Shown here in pieces: positions 9,246 through 17,638 of a stretch of 30,988 bases of DNA. This DNA comes from a virus. Below the pieces are notes generated by a model. It saw only the letters and a program-made list of their open reading frames with translations. It was not told the origin of the DNA and ran no database searches. The number at the start of each line of letters is the position of its first letter. The stretch's first letter is position 1. The stretch is from positions 1 to 30,988 of IMG/VR virus record IMGVR_UViG_3300037842_000430; one strand, 5' to 3'. Made by a program: the position numbers and the translations under genes.

Positions 9246-11067
9246 CGAAGAAGTAGAAGTGCCAACAACAACTGAAGTCGTTGTCAACATTGGGGATGAG
9301 ACTATCCCCGCTGATGACGATTTGTGGGCTAGCGAAATAGAAACGCTGATAGCGGAAATAGATCAGCGTTCGCGTTCTGCACGATTGCAGGAAGTCGCGA
9401 TCCGTAACTTGGGTTCCGATTCCGAAGCCTTCGCTCGCGAGTATTATTTTTCAAACAGAGATCAAGATGAGTCGTTAAGTATGCTTATCAATTATTTTTT
9501 AGGGTACGGGATTACACGCTTGCCAACTGGTTCGATTGAGGCTCCCCTTACCCCAATCGAATCTATCCGTTACGGGGAAAGAGATGCCCGAGAAGTTGTA
9601 GGGCAACGAGCCGACGGAGCGCAACCAAACTTAGATTTCTTAAACATTCGTGGCAACGACGAAGACCGAGCAGCGTTGTCGAATTGGTTCGAAGCGAACT
9701 GGTTTCAGGTCCCAGAGTTGGTCGAATATGTTAACGCCAGGTTGGATAAACAAACAACTGATCCGAGGGCCCCTTACGCGTTGCGTAACCCTGCGGTTAG
9801 TGATCCCTTCGAAGACATGCTATCCGGGGTAGATGAGGACAAGTCGCTACTCCCGGCGATTATTGATGAATGGGTTGAGGAACAGGCATCGAACTCGAAG
9901 GTTATAAGAACCACAACCGAATTGGGGGAAGAAGCATTATTATCGTTTGCTTACGATGATGGCCCGTACCAGTATGGTTCGGTGTGGGACATGATGGCAG
10001 GGAACGGATTGGGTTTGATGCCTGCGGCTTTCCTTCAAACTCTTAACGATACTGATCCTCAGACTTACATGAGTTTCCAAAACGAATTGTGGGCTCTCGG
10101 CTACTTAGAGCAACCCCCTAACTGGGGACTCGTGGATCAGGCTACCCGTAACGCTGCATCGCTCATGTACTTGACGACAGTCAACCAAGGGTTTATCCAG
10201 TTGGAAAACGGTGGAGAGTTTAATTTAGAAGAAATCCGCCGATACGCGACAGCGGAACGCCTTAACGAAGTAGCGAATCGGCGACCAGATGCCGCTGGTC
10301 GCATTTCTGATGATTTTATTTCGCAAATAAATGATCGTGTTGCTGAGTTGCTTGCTCAAGCGGGAGTCTCCACAATGTCGAACGAGGGTCAAAGGAAGAT
10401 CGCTGACAGTATTAGGGCCGTGGTTATGGCGGAAGGAGCGAACCGCCAAGGGGGGACTGCATCTGAGACGGCGTTGGCCGATTCAGTTTTTAAACAGTTT
10501 TATTCAGATGCCGAGTTGTCTGACTCGGAAGCGGATCGGGAATCGTGGGCGGATTATATTCGTATTGGTGACGAGGGGACAGATGACGCGTATCTTGGGA
10601 TTGCCCAACGTTCGGATGTTTTGTCGCAGGAACGCCGTGATGCCATAAGCATAGATGGGGCATTGACGGTGAGGAACCAGATGACCCCAGAAGAGGTGAT
10701 AGGGACCGCTCGTGCTAATTTCGTGAACTGGTTGCCGACGGATCAAAACGGAGCCGCTGTGGCAGTTAATGATTTATCCGTTGATCAGATCGCTAATGCT
10801 TTATCTAAGTATGCGGCGACGCTGGGTTTGGCTCACGCTAAGTCTCAGGGTTACACGCATGCCCAGTATCTAGATATGGCCGAGGTGGCTCGCCGTGGTC
10901 TTGCCGATAACCCGTTGTACTCTGATGTTGAGCATTTGGCTGAAAACGTTTTCTCTGGGTTGGATGTAGAGAAGAAACCCGACCCGTTTATTTCGGATGT
11001 CATGGGGGCCTTGGCGGGGGTCGGCGATCCAGCCGTAGCAAGACGTTCGCGGGTACGCAATGTCTGA
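9238..11067 (+). CDS. Hypothetical virion-associated protein with PG-binding-like segment (609 aa)
   Basis: I choose the GTG at 9238 rather than the in-frame TTG at 9226, because GGAGAG (9228-9233) lies 4 nt before the GTG and would be part of the coding region for the TTG. The start overlaps the giant gene by 8 nt. The N-terminus is acidic and Val/Thr-rich. Residues about 276-320 (including FQNELWALGYLEQPPNWG, followed by a D-x-x-T-x-x-A pattern) look like a degenerate peptidoglycan-binding helix bundle (PF01471 style). The C-terminal third is helical and ends in a short basic tail (RRSRVRNV). No enzyme motif is visible. Its position within the run of large proteins suggests a virion or ejection role (inference). 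Confidence 0.7.
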   Translation: MADEEVEVPTTTEVVVNIGDETIPADDDLWASEIETLIAEIDQRSRSARLQEVAIRNLGSDSEAFAREYYFSNRDQDESLSMLINYFLGYGITRLPTGSIEAPLTPIESIRYGERDAREVVGQRADGAQPNLDFLNIRGNDEDRAALSNWFEANWFQVPELVEYVNARLDKQTTDPRAPYALRNPAVSDPFEDMLSGVDEDKSLLPAIIDEWVEEQASNSKVIRTTTELGEEALLSFAYDDGPYQYGSVWDMMAGNGLGLMPAAFLQTLNDTDPQTYMSFQNELWALGYLEQPPNWGLVDQATRNAASLMYLTTVNQGFIQLENGGEFNLEEIRRYATAERLNEVANRRPDAAGRISDDFISQINDRVAELLAQAGVSTMSNEGQRKIADSIRAVVMAEGANRQGGTASETALADSVFKQFYSDAELSDSEADRESWADYIRIGDEGTDDAYLGIAQRSDVLSQERRDAISIDGALTVRNQMTPEEVIGTARANFVNWLPTDQNGAAVAVNDLSVDQIANALSKYAATLGLAHAKSQGYTHAQYLDMAEVARRGLADNPLYSDVEHLAENVFSGLDVEKKPDPFISDVMGALAGVGDPAVARRSRVRNV

Positions 11068-13858
11068 GGAGGAAGGAGACTCTGGCTCAATTTGGGATAT
11101 TCTCCCGGGAGTCAACGAGAGAGAAGATCAGCCCGGATACGAGGATCCCGATTCGTTGACTCAGGGCGAGAGGGATCGTGAAGAGTTTCTTGATGAAACG
11201 GTTGAGGCTACCCGTGATTACTACACGGGGAAGACTGCCAATGAGATAGATCCTAATGATCCGGTGATTGGTGAGCGTTATAGGTCTACTGGGGATATTG
11301 TTCGAGAAGACGCAGTTGACCGCAACGACTTTCGACGCAACGAAGAAGCAATAATGCTATCGGACCTTGGGAAAGAAGCATTGATGTGGGCCAGCACTTA
11401 CCCCGAATACACTTTAGGAATTAGGGGGGACCGGGAGTATTATGCAAACGAATACCTTGCTCAATTGGTTGACTTCAGGATTGAAGATATTGTCAGGGCG
11501 CTAGAAGACGATTACGGGGTAGACCAAGAGGTACTTGATTGGATGTTGGCGGAATCGGGAGAAGATGTTCGCCAGAATTGGGTCGCGCGTAACCTTGCCC
11601 CGTTCCTTTCGGATGGTATAGCGATGATAAAATCGAGTCAAAGTATGCACGGAGTTGGGGCGGGTTACAGAACCTTCGAAGAGTCGGGGGCAGAAAAACA
11701 AATAGGGTGGGAGAGTTCTGCGAATCCCTTAGTTGTATCTACCCCTGACTGGGGAGATCTCCGATCCTACACGGGTGCCGATGACAGTTTCATCAATAGG
11801 TTCATTCCTCAAACCCCAGAAGCAATTGCGTTAGAACTTGGGATAGATCTAACGGCAGGAGTTTTGATGAGGGGGTTGGTTAGGGGTTCCCGCTGGTTGA
11901 GGGCCGCCTACCTGCGTAGGGTCGCTGGTGAGTCGGTTGCGGAAATAGTTAACCCTGTACTGCGCGAGATTTTCACCCCTTCACTCTCTAACCAACTTAG
12001 GGGCATCGGTGACGGTTGGGGCCCACGCCTTGATTGGAAAGATGATTCGGTTGATTGGTTGAACCCCTATGTGGCGAACAAGGATGCCACTCTCGATGAG
12101 TTGATACAGTTTTTAGATGAGTTGGAATCAACCGACCCCAATATGGGTGCCCGATTGAGGGGGGAACTGAATAATGGGCCGGAGGGGCTTCATCCATCGC
12201 GGAGGGAAATGACGCAGCAAGAAATCGACCTCATCGCTGGGGTTCGAAACACTATGGATAGGATAAACCTAGAACTGGAGTTTGTGGAAAAGGTCATCGA
12301 TGCCCCTGTTCCCCCGAATAGAATAACTGAAGTTGATCCACTTATCGTTCAACCAACTCCGGCAGTTTCAGATATAAACGCATCTCACCTTTTCAAAAGA
12401 AGGTTGCCAGAACTTAGAGCGCAATGGGACGAGTTGATTGCTGCAGAAGGCCCATACGCTATCGGCGGGGACGAGGTGTACGGCGAGTACATCCAGATGC
12501 AGTACGATTTTGCGCGGATACTCGGCTATGAAATCGAGCCGTTTCCTCCTCTTTGGGAGGTGATAGGGGTGTCTGAAGAGGTGTACCTCTATAGGCAATT
12601 GAAGTACACTCTTGAAGAAATCAAAAAGATTCCTCCTGACATTATCGATGATTTGGCGGGCGAAGGTCAACGGATTAACCCGGGAGAACTCCAAGGTGGC
12701 ACAACGATCGATCATCGAGATGGTCCCGTCGGGGGGGCTTTTGAGGACATATATGAAGAGGGTCGTTACACCTATGAAGAGTTGGTGGAGGTTCGCGAAG
12801 AACTCATAGACCGGATAACAAGGGTAGTGGATGACGCTGATCCCATCGAAGCCCACATCGGTGCGGCCGGCGGGGAGTCCGCAGAAGGACTCATCGTCTG
12901 GGATCCCGACGAGTTACATGCGTGGTCCCGCAAATTTTTTGATGAGTTGGAAGGATCCCCCGCTAATCTACGTGATCGTGTTTTGTCGTCGTTCCGCCAT
13001 GACCACCCTCTCGGCGGACCCGCCCTGTCTGACGCTGCGCTTGAGAGAGCCTACGAACCGTTGCGACGCGACGAGTCAGAAGATTTTGTCCGATGGCTGA
13101 TGGACGGAGGCGGATCTACAGATGCGCGAACATGGGATGGGATGATGAGCGAGATGCTCGAAAGTCCCTACATAAATGGTCTGTTTGGTTCAATGAGGGT
13201 TAAGTGGTCACCAAGACTCACACCAGACGACCTTGGCCCCCTTCCTGGCCCCCCGCAACCAAACCCGTGGGCCCCCTCAGAGGGGGTTGCTCGCATTACT
13301 TCTGTAGACGAATTGATGAAAAAGATCTTTCCTGACCGGCCCTCCGGCATTGGCGGGCCGCCTTCACCCGATAGTGTCCCCCTGTTTAGAACAGAGGCAA
13401 GCGGAGTGAATCTTCTCGAATCGATGGAACCCGGAGTTGGCCCTCGGGGATCAAACTATTACCAAAGGGCTGATGGTTCTATCGCCCGTTACAAGACACA
13501 AGAAGCGGCATCCCAAACAGTTTCGCCAAACGAATGGGGCTGGATGAGTCCCAAGGGGGGAGATACGGGGGCGGCCCCTTACTATTTTATTACCCAAGAA
13601 GCGTCAGAACTTTGGGCCGGAACGCTAGCAGCGATACGCCGAAACGAGATAACTGCTGATGGTATCGTTGTTAAATGGGTTGTCGAAGGTACCAGTAAAC
13701 GAATGGAAATGACAGGATTCGCTAATGGAGAATGGGTAACCCTCCCAAACGTTGCCGACCAGTTACCACGCGAGGGCCTCTACCCTTGGGCATCGGATGG
13801 TTCCCATCTTGGGGATCGCATCGCTGAGACTTTTGATTCTCCGACTATTTTAGATTAG
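11060..13858 (+). CDS. Hypothetical large virion-associated protein (932 aa)
   Basis: Not recognised. It overlaps the preceding gene by 8 nt (ATGTCTGA) and uses the GGAGG-like sequence upstream. The N-terminal 100 residues are very acidic. A moderately hydrophobic helix-rich patch lies near residues 255-310 (AIALELGIDLTAGVLMRGLV and following). The middle is acidic and helical, with several Pro-rich linkers around residues 725-790. The last about 130 residues look like a small alpha/beta domain rich in Gly, Trp and Tyr (YYQRADGSIARYKT, APYYFITQEASELWAG). No catalytic motif is obvious. Being located between the giant protein and a wall-degrading enzyme, it is plausibly part of the same internal or ejection assembly. 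Confidence 0.7.
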   Translation: MSEEEGDSGSIWDILPGVNEREDQPGYEDPDSLTQGERDREEFLDETVEATRDYYTGKTANEIDPNDPVIGERYRSTGDIVREDAVDRNDFRRNEEAIMLSDLGKEALMWASTYPEYTLGIRGDREYYANEYLAQLVDFRIEDIVRALEDDYGVDQEVLDWMLAESGEDVRQNWVARNLAPFLSDGIAMIKSSQSMHGVGAGYRTFEESGAEKQIGWESSANPLVVSTPDWGDLRSYTGADDSFINRFIPQTPEAIALELGIDLTAGVLMRGLVRGSRWLRAAYLRRVAGESVAEIVNPVLREIFTPSLSNQLRGIGDGWGPRLDWKDDSVDWLNPYVANKDATLDELIQFLDELESTDPNMGARLRGELNNGPEGLHPSRREMTQQEIDLIAGVRNTMDRINLELEFVEKVIDAPVPPNRITEVDPLIVQPTPAVSDINASHLFKRRLPELRAQWDELIAAEGPYAIGGDEVYGEYIQMQYDFARILGYEIEPFPPLWEVIGVSEEVYLYRQLKYTLEEIKKIPPDIIDDLAGEGQRINPGELQGGTTIDHRDGPVGGAFEDIYEEGRYTYEELVEVREELIDRITRVVDDADPIEAHIGAAGGESAEGLIVWDPDELHAWSRKFFDELEGSPANLRDRVLSSFRHDHPLGGPALSDAALERAYEPLRRDESEDFVRWLMDGGGSTDARTWDGMMSEMLESPYINGLFGSMRVKWSPRLTPDDLGPLPGPPQPNPWAPSEGVARITSVDELMKKIFPDRPSGIGGPPSPDSVPLFRTEASGVNLLESMEPGVGPRGSNYYQRADGSIARYKTQEAASQTVSPNEWGWMSPKGGDTGAAPYYFITQEASELWAGTLAAIRRNEITADGIVVKWVVEGTSKRMEMTGFANGEWVTLPNVADQLPREGLYPWASDGSHLGDRIAETFDSPTILD

Positions 13859-13867
13859 GATAACTAC

Positions 13868-14878
13868 ATGGAACACGTTTTTCATAAACCATTCGCTCAA
13901 CGGCTACAAAGTTTTTTTGATGCAGCCCCTGATTCTCTGTCTGTCGCCGCAGGCTTTATGAGCGATCAGGAAATCGATACCTTTTATTCGGAAGTTAAAA
14001 AAACAAATCCGGGGGCTTTGGACGCTATGGGGCCAAGAAAGGCTTCACCTTTTTCTAAAGGTAGAGCAGCGATCTTAAAGTACCCGACTTCTCAAGCGGA
14101 GAAATGGGCAGTCCAAAATGGAGGCAGGTACGGATTGAAGGTTGATCCGAAAAACCCTTGGTTGGTGCGTCCACTAGGAGAGGGGCCAAGAAGCAAGAAG
14201 GATAAGTTCACAGCGGACGACCTTCTAGAAGCAGCGTTGGGAGACTTGTTTTACGGTGGAGATCCGTTCGAACGCTCTGGTACTGGCAGGCAAACACCCG
14301 GAAAGCCGGGAGGGGGCGGCACTACCCGAGTCAACTCATCGGAGATAAGGACTAAGGATTACAGTCCCGAAGATTGGCCTCCCGAGAGTGACCCTGCTGC
14401 CGTTGCCGACCGTGTGTTTGCTCTCGCCATGCAGGTTTGGCAGGATGTAGGTATTGCTACTACGATGACAGCCATTTCGTTATCGGAGTCGGGGGGTAGA
14501 AGTATTTTCTCTGGTACGGATGTGGATTCGCGTGGCTTGTGGCAGATTAATCTTGAAGTCCATGAACAGCCTCTGATCGATGCTGGCATTATTGAAACAC
14601 CAGCAGACTTGTGGGATCCGGAAACGAATGCGATAGCCGCCGAATATGTTGGCCGTGGCTCATCGTATCGCAGTCATACGGCCCCCGGTTCTGTTGATTT
14701 GTCTCGCTGGTCGGTGACGCATGGAGGTTTGGGCGCTCCCTACTTGGAAAATAGGGGGAAGGCCGAAGCGGCTCGCGATAGGGCAAACATTTCGGGGGTA
14801 TTCGGGTCGGGTTTCGAAGGGGACTGGAACGGACGGGTCGATATTCGTGATACAACAGATTTTAGAGGGGGACTATAA
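13868..14878 (+). CDS. Virion lysozyme/transglycosylase with degenerate M15-like N-terminal domain
   Basis: Two domains can be seen. Residues about 175-310 form a lysozyme-like lytic transglycosylase. ISLSESGG carries the probable catalytic Glu207, and RGLWQIN (222-228) matches the conserved G-L-W/M-Q-I/V-N motif, followed by a D-P-x-x-N-A motif (250-255). It should cleave the glycan strand of peptidoglycan. Residues about 22-101 align with M15/VanY-type D-Ala-D-Ala peptidases in layout, but the S-x-H-x-x-G-x-A-x-D motif reads SPFSKGRAAI (60-69), with His replaced by Phe62 and Asp by Ile69. The late PWH motif reads PWLV (97-100). All three zinc ligands are therefore absent. A Gly/Pro linker (about 138-155) separates the domains. 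Start ATG has AGGA 8 nt upstream. It could be a virion-borne wall drill or the endolysin; placement among virion genes favours the first. Confidence 0.8.
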   Translation: MEHVFHKPFAQRLQSFFDAAPDSLSVAAGFMSDQEIDTFYSEVKKTNPGALDAMGPRKASPFSKGRAAILKYPTSQAEKWAVQNGGRYGLKVDPKNPWLVRPLGEGPRSKKDKFTADDLLEAALGDLFYGGDPFERSGTGRQTPGKPGGGGTTRVNSSEIRTKDYSPEDWPPESDPAAVADRVFALAMQVWQDVGIATTMTAISLSESGGRSIFSGTDVDSRGLWQINLEVHEQPLIDAGIIETPADLWDPETNAIAAEYVGRGSSYRSHTAPGSVDLSRWSVTHGGLGAPYLENRGKAEAARDRANISGVFGSGFEGDWNGRVDIRDTTDFRGGL

Positions 14879-15849
14879 TGGTTTACGATCCACGAGGGTT
14901 CAATGACGCAATCAATGCGATTTCGGCTCCACCTGCTCCGCAGTCTCGGGGAGATATTATAGGCGAAACTGTAAACTGGGGCCAGTATTGGTGGCTCGAT
15001 CTCATCCCGGAACTCGATGCTTTTGTTGCATCCTGGGAAGCAAAGTTGGGATCCGATTATCAGGGGAACCTGAGCGGTGTTATTGATGATTTTCTTAAGG
15101 ATCTAAAAGGCCAATCATGGTGGGCGGACCATAATGATACTTGGCGGGCTGGAGAAAAAAGGAGAATCACAGATCCGGGGTCTTGGGCGGAAGACCTTCG
15201 AGTCAATTCTTTTGACGTTAAAACGTTCGCTTCTGGTTTAGGGTACGAATTAACGGACGATCAGATCTCATCGTTAGCCACAAACATGGCTTACTATGAT
15301 TGGACTGACTCTGAAATCGAACGCAAAATCCTTGACATATCATATTACAACAATGAGTCCGCAGGGATGCCTGCCACGGGTTCAGTAAAAACTACTTACG
15401 ACGCTATCATAAACATGGCTAGTAACAATTTGATTACCGTTTCTGATGAGTGGGCTTGGAGGCAGGCCCACAACATTAGATCTGAGGCGACTACTTCTGA
15501 AGCGGTTGGCCAATTCATTATTGGTTTGGCCAAAGAGGAGCATTCGTTTATGGAGGGCAGCAAGTTCGATGCATTGACTGCTGCTGATTCGTCGCTAGTG
15601 GATAGTTTGAACCCCGTGTTGCAGGCGGTGAAGTCTTCTTGGGAGGTAGAAGACTTATCGTTGAATGATGATTGGTTCGCTGATAAGTTGACGACAATCG
15701 ATGAGACAACGGGTGACCGTCGTTGGGTTACTTCTCGGGAGGCCACCAAGTTGGCTCATCAGGATGAACGTTATAAGGGTACGGCGCAGCATCAAGGTGA
15801 TATGAAACAGTTTACTAATGGTATCTTTCAAATGTTTGGAGTTCGATAA
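14878..15849 (+). CDS. Putative virion protein, actinophage-type helical protein (323 aa)
   Basis: It starts at the ATG of a TAATG overlap with the transglycosylase gene. The protein is helical and Trp-rich. In order it has an aromatic N-terminal region (WGQYWWLDLIPELDAF), a 'K-G-Q-S-W-W-A-D-H-N-D-T-W' segment, a repeated pattern of about 35-residue helices (LTDDQISSLATNMAYYDWTD), and a C-terminus ending DMKQFTNGIFQMFGVR. This layout of successive helical segments followed by a short 'WVTSREATKLAHQDERY' motif resembles, from memory, a protein family common in actinobacterial phages next to lysozyme-type virion genes. Function is unknown. I infer a structural or ejection role from its location. 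Confidence 0.65.
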   Translation: MVYDPRGFNDAINAISAPPAPQSRGDIIGETVNWGQYWWLDLIPELDAFVASWEAKLGSDYQGNLSGVIDDFLKDLKGQSWWADHNDTWRAGEKRRITDPGSWAEDLRVNSFDVKTFASGLGYELTDDQISSLATNMAYYDWTDSEIERKILDISYYNNESAGMPATGSVKTTYDAIINMASNNLITVSDEWAWRQAHNIRSEATTSEAVGQFIIGLAKEEHSFMEGSKFDALTAADSSLVDSLNPVLQAVKSSWEVEDLSLNDDWFADKLTTIDETTGDRRWVTSREATKLAHQDERYKGTAQHQGDMKQFTNGIFQMFGVR

Positions 15850-17090
15850 TGCTTAGTTACGGTTTGGGTAGTAGGACGAATCCCGATGCGGGTGTTCGCC
15901 GTTTGCAACAGCAGTTAAAAACAATCTACCCTGACATTGTTGTTGATGGTATTTTTCGTGGGGAAACAAAAAAGTATGTGATCAAATATCAGAAATCCAA
16001 GGGGCTGGCTCCTGATGGTGTGGTCGGCCCGTTAACCAATGGGGCACTTTCGGCTGATAGGGCCTCTGCGGTTGACCCTGCTGCGGCTGACCCTACCGTG
16101 CCTGATCCCGCCGTGGTTGATGAAACGGGTACTGACGAAACAGGTACTGACGAAGTTGAGACTGGTGCTGGTAGTACCCAGACGGGTGACGCTACCGTAA
16201 TCGACCCCGACGCGTTAAGGGGTGCGTTCTTGACAGGGTTGGCGGAGGTCGGGATCACCGGAGTTGACGCTACCGCTCTATGGGATGCGGCATCCACCTT
16301 GATTACGGATCCCGATTACGACGTTACTCAAATAGGGTACGACATGTATAACAGGGAAGACGAACGCTTCACGGCTTTGTCGACTGTTTTCTATACCCGT
16401 TTCCCTGCCATAGGAAATCTAATGGATGCACGAAGCGGACCGGATGGTGATGCGGAATTGTTTATTCCTGACCCTGCGTTTTATTTAGATTACGAAAAGA
16501 AAATAGCCGACCAGTTGGATTACTTCGGTAGTGCCGCCGACACTATGGATTTCACAGCGTTAGTAACATCCATGCTGACTAACGGTGTGGGAGAAACAGA
16601 AGCAACCTCTCGTATCAGCGCAGCCAAACGTGTCCTCGCTGAGAGTACCCCCCAAGAAGTAAAAGATGTTTTTGAAAAATGGTACGGGACTCAGGGGGAA
16701 GGCAACTTGTTGAAAACATTCCTCGACCCGTCGGACGAATGGGGTGGAACGTGGCAGGATGTTGAGAACCAAGCCAATGTCGCATTCATCGCAGGCAAGG
16801 GCGACCAGTTGGGTGACTTGGACTTTACAAAGGCGCGGGCTGAACAAATATATGCTTTGGGTAAACAGGAGTCAGCGTTGTGGACTTCGTTTGCTACGTT
16901 GAAGGCTGACGAAGAGTTGTTCTCTGAGAAATTGGGGGAAAAAGATTTTACCGCTGAAGAAGAAGGCGTAGAAGGCGCACTCTTTGGTGGAACTGAAGTC
17001 GAGAAACGACGGCAAAGCCGAGTCGCTGAGTTCAGCGGTGGTGGTGGAGCATTTATCTCCGGTGAAGGTACCGGATTAGGGAGCGCGTAA
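15849..17090 (+). CDS. PG-binding-domain virion protein (413 aa)
   Basis: Residues about 12-68 are a clear peptidoglycan-binding 1 domain (PF01471): VRRLQQQLKTIYP followed by VDGIFRGETKKYVIKYQ and GLAPDGVVGPLTNGAL. Residues about 70-118 are a low-complexity Pro/Asp/Glu/Thr linker with ETGTDETGTDE repeats. The remainder (about 120-413) is helical and contains an E-K-W-Y-G motif, ending in EVEKRRQSRVAEFSGGGGAF; this C-terminal type recurs from memory in virion proteins of actinobacterial phages. It starts in a TAATG overlap. The domain layout suggests it anchors a virion complex, or the neighbouring lysozyme, to the cell wall. It could alternatively supply the binding half of a split endolysin. 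Confidence 0.75.
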   Translation: MLSYGLGSRTNPDAGVRRLQQQLKTIYPDIVVDGIFRGETKKYVIKYQKSKGLAPDGVVGPLTNGALSADRASAVDPAAADPTVPDPAVVDETGTDETGTDEVETGAGSTQTGDATVIDPDALRGAFLTGLAEVGITGVDATALWDAASTLITDPDYDVTQIGYDMYNREDERFTALSTVFYTRFPAIGNLMDARSGPDGDAELFIPDPAFYLDYEKKIADQLDYFGSAADTMDFTALVTSMLTNGVGETEATSRISAAKRVLAESTPQEVKDVFEKWYGTQGEGNLLKTFLDPSDEWGGTWQDVENQANVAFIAGKGDQLGDLDFTKARAEQIYALGKQESALWTSFATLKADEELFSEKLGEKDFTAEEEGVEGALFGGTEVEKRRQSRVAEFSGGGGAFISGEGTGLGSA

Positions 17091-17179
17091 TGCCGAAAGT
17101 ACAAACCGCCAAGTCAAAAGGCAAGGCTAAGAAGATGCCGTACAAGAAAGTTAAAGGCAAGAAGGGGAAGAAATACTAA
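17090..17179 (+). CDS. Lys-rich 29-aa basic peptide
   Basis: A small frame between two TAATG junctions: its ATG overlaps the stop of the PG-binding protein and its stop overlaps the ATG of the holin. It encodes MPKVQTAKSKG followed by repeated KK pairs and ends GKKGKKY, with 13 Lys in 29 residues and no acidic residue. The exact fit between two coupled neighbours argues that it is real. Small Lys-rich proteins of this kind are encoded in late regions of many marine phages. A DNA-binding or condensing role, or a packaged basic peptide, would be plausible but is unproven. Confidence 0.7.
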   Translation: MPKVQTAKSKGKAKKMPYKKVKGKKGKKY

Positions 17180-17385
17180 TGCCCGTATCATCTAAATACT
17201 TTTACCGAGACATGCTCGAACGAGTGGCAGCAACGTTTATCGAAACGTTCCTAGCCATATTCGTAATAGGAGATATGACCACAGTAGAAACAGCCAGCAT
17301 CGCTGGTGCCGCTGCTGCTTTAGCAGTAATCAAATCCTCTGTAGCGTCCCGCTTCGGAGACAAGTCAGCGTCAGCGATTGACTAA
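17179..17385 (+). CDS. Holin, r1t-like (68 aa)
   Basis: A small membrane protein beginning with a TAATG overlap. The N-terminus SKYFYRDMLERVAATFIETF leads into a first membrane segment (about residues 15-33), a short acidic turn (GDMTTVETAS), and a second Ala-rich hydrophobic segment (about 39-58), ending with a polar charged tail. This layout (F/Y-x-R/K-D at the N-terminus, T-x-E-R-A-like helix, Ala-rich second helix) matches the r1t-type holins common in actinobacterial phages. Holins form the membrane lesion that times lysis. It lies directly upstream of a second small membrane protein. Confidence 0.75.
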   Translation: MPVSSKYFYRDMLERVAATFIETFLAIFVIGDMTTVETASIAGAAAALAVIKSSVASRFGDKSASAID

Positions 17386-17609
17386 TGGTTTCCATACTTG
17401 ATGCTCTTGGAGTCGTGATGGCTGCCCTCATCACAGGAGTATTCGGGATCTTTGCTGCCCGGTTTCGTAAAGAGAACACAGCACAACATTTTGCTAACCA
17501 AGTTCACTTAACACACATAGGTCGTGAGATTGGCGAGATCAAAGACGACGTATCCGAGGTGCGTGGTTCACAGCAACGACACCTCGAATGGCACGCAGAA
17601 ACTAAATGA
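17385..17609 (+). CDS. Small one-TM membrane protein, probable lysis accessory (74 aa)
   Basis: It starts in a TAATG overlap with the holin gene. One N-terminal membrane segment (about residues 5-26, LGVVMAALITGVFGIFAARF) is followed by a long polar amphipathic helix with regular I/V/L spacing (THIGREIGEIKDDVSEVRG), likely a coiled coil. This layout is seen in holin partners, antiholins and XhlA-like proteins. Its pairing with the holin supports a role in lysis timing. No signal peptidase II site is visible, so a lipoprotein spanin is not supported. Confidence 0.6.
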   Translation: MVSILDALGVVMAALITGVFGIFAARFRKENTAQHFANQVHLTHIGREIGEIKDDVSEVRGSQQRHLEWHAETK

Positions 17610-17610
17610 C

Positions 17611-17638
17611 TTGCAAAGATAGGTTTATCTGTTATAGT
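17611..17638 (+). promoter_or_regulatory. Sigma70-like promoter for scaffold/capsid genes
   Basis: TTGCAA at 17611-17616 and TATAGT at 17633-17638 are separated by 16 bp, immediately after the stop of the membrane-protein gene and at the start of the longest non-coding stretch in the late arm. It would give an extra promoter for scaffold and major capsid protein. Seen in sequence; activity is inference. Confidence 0.55.
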
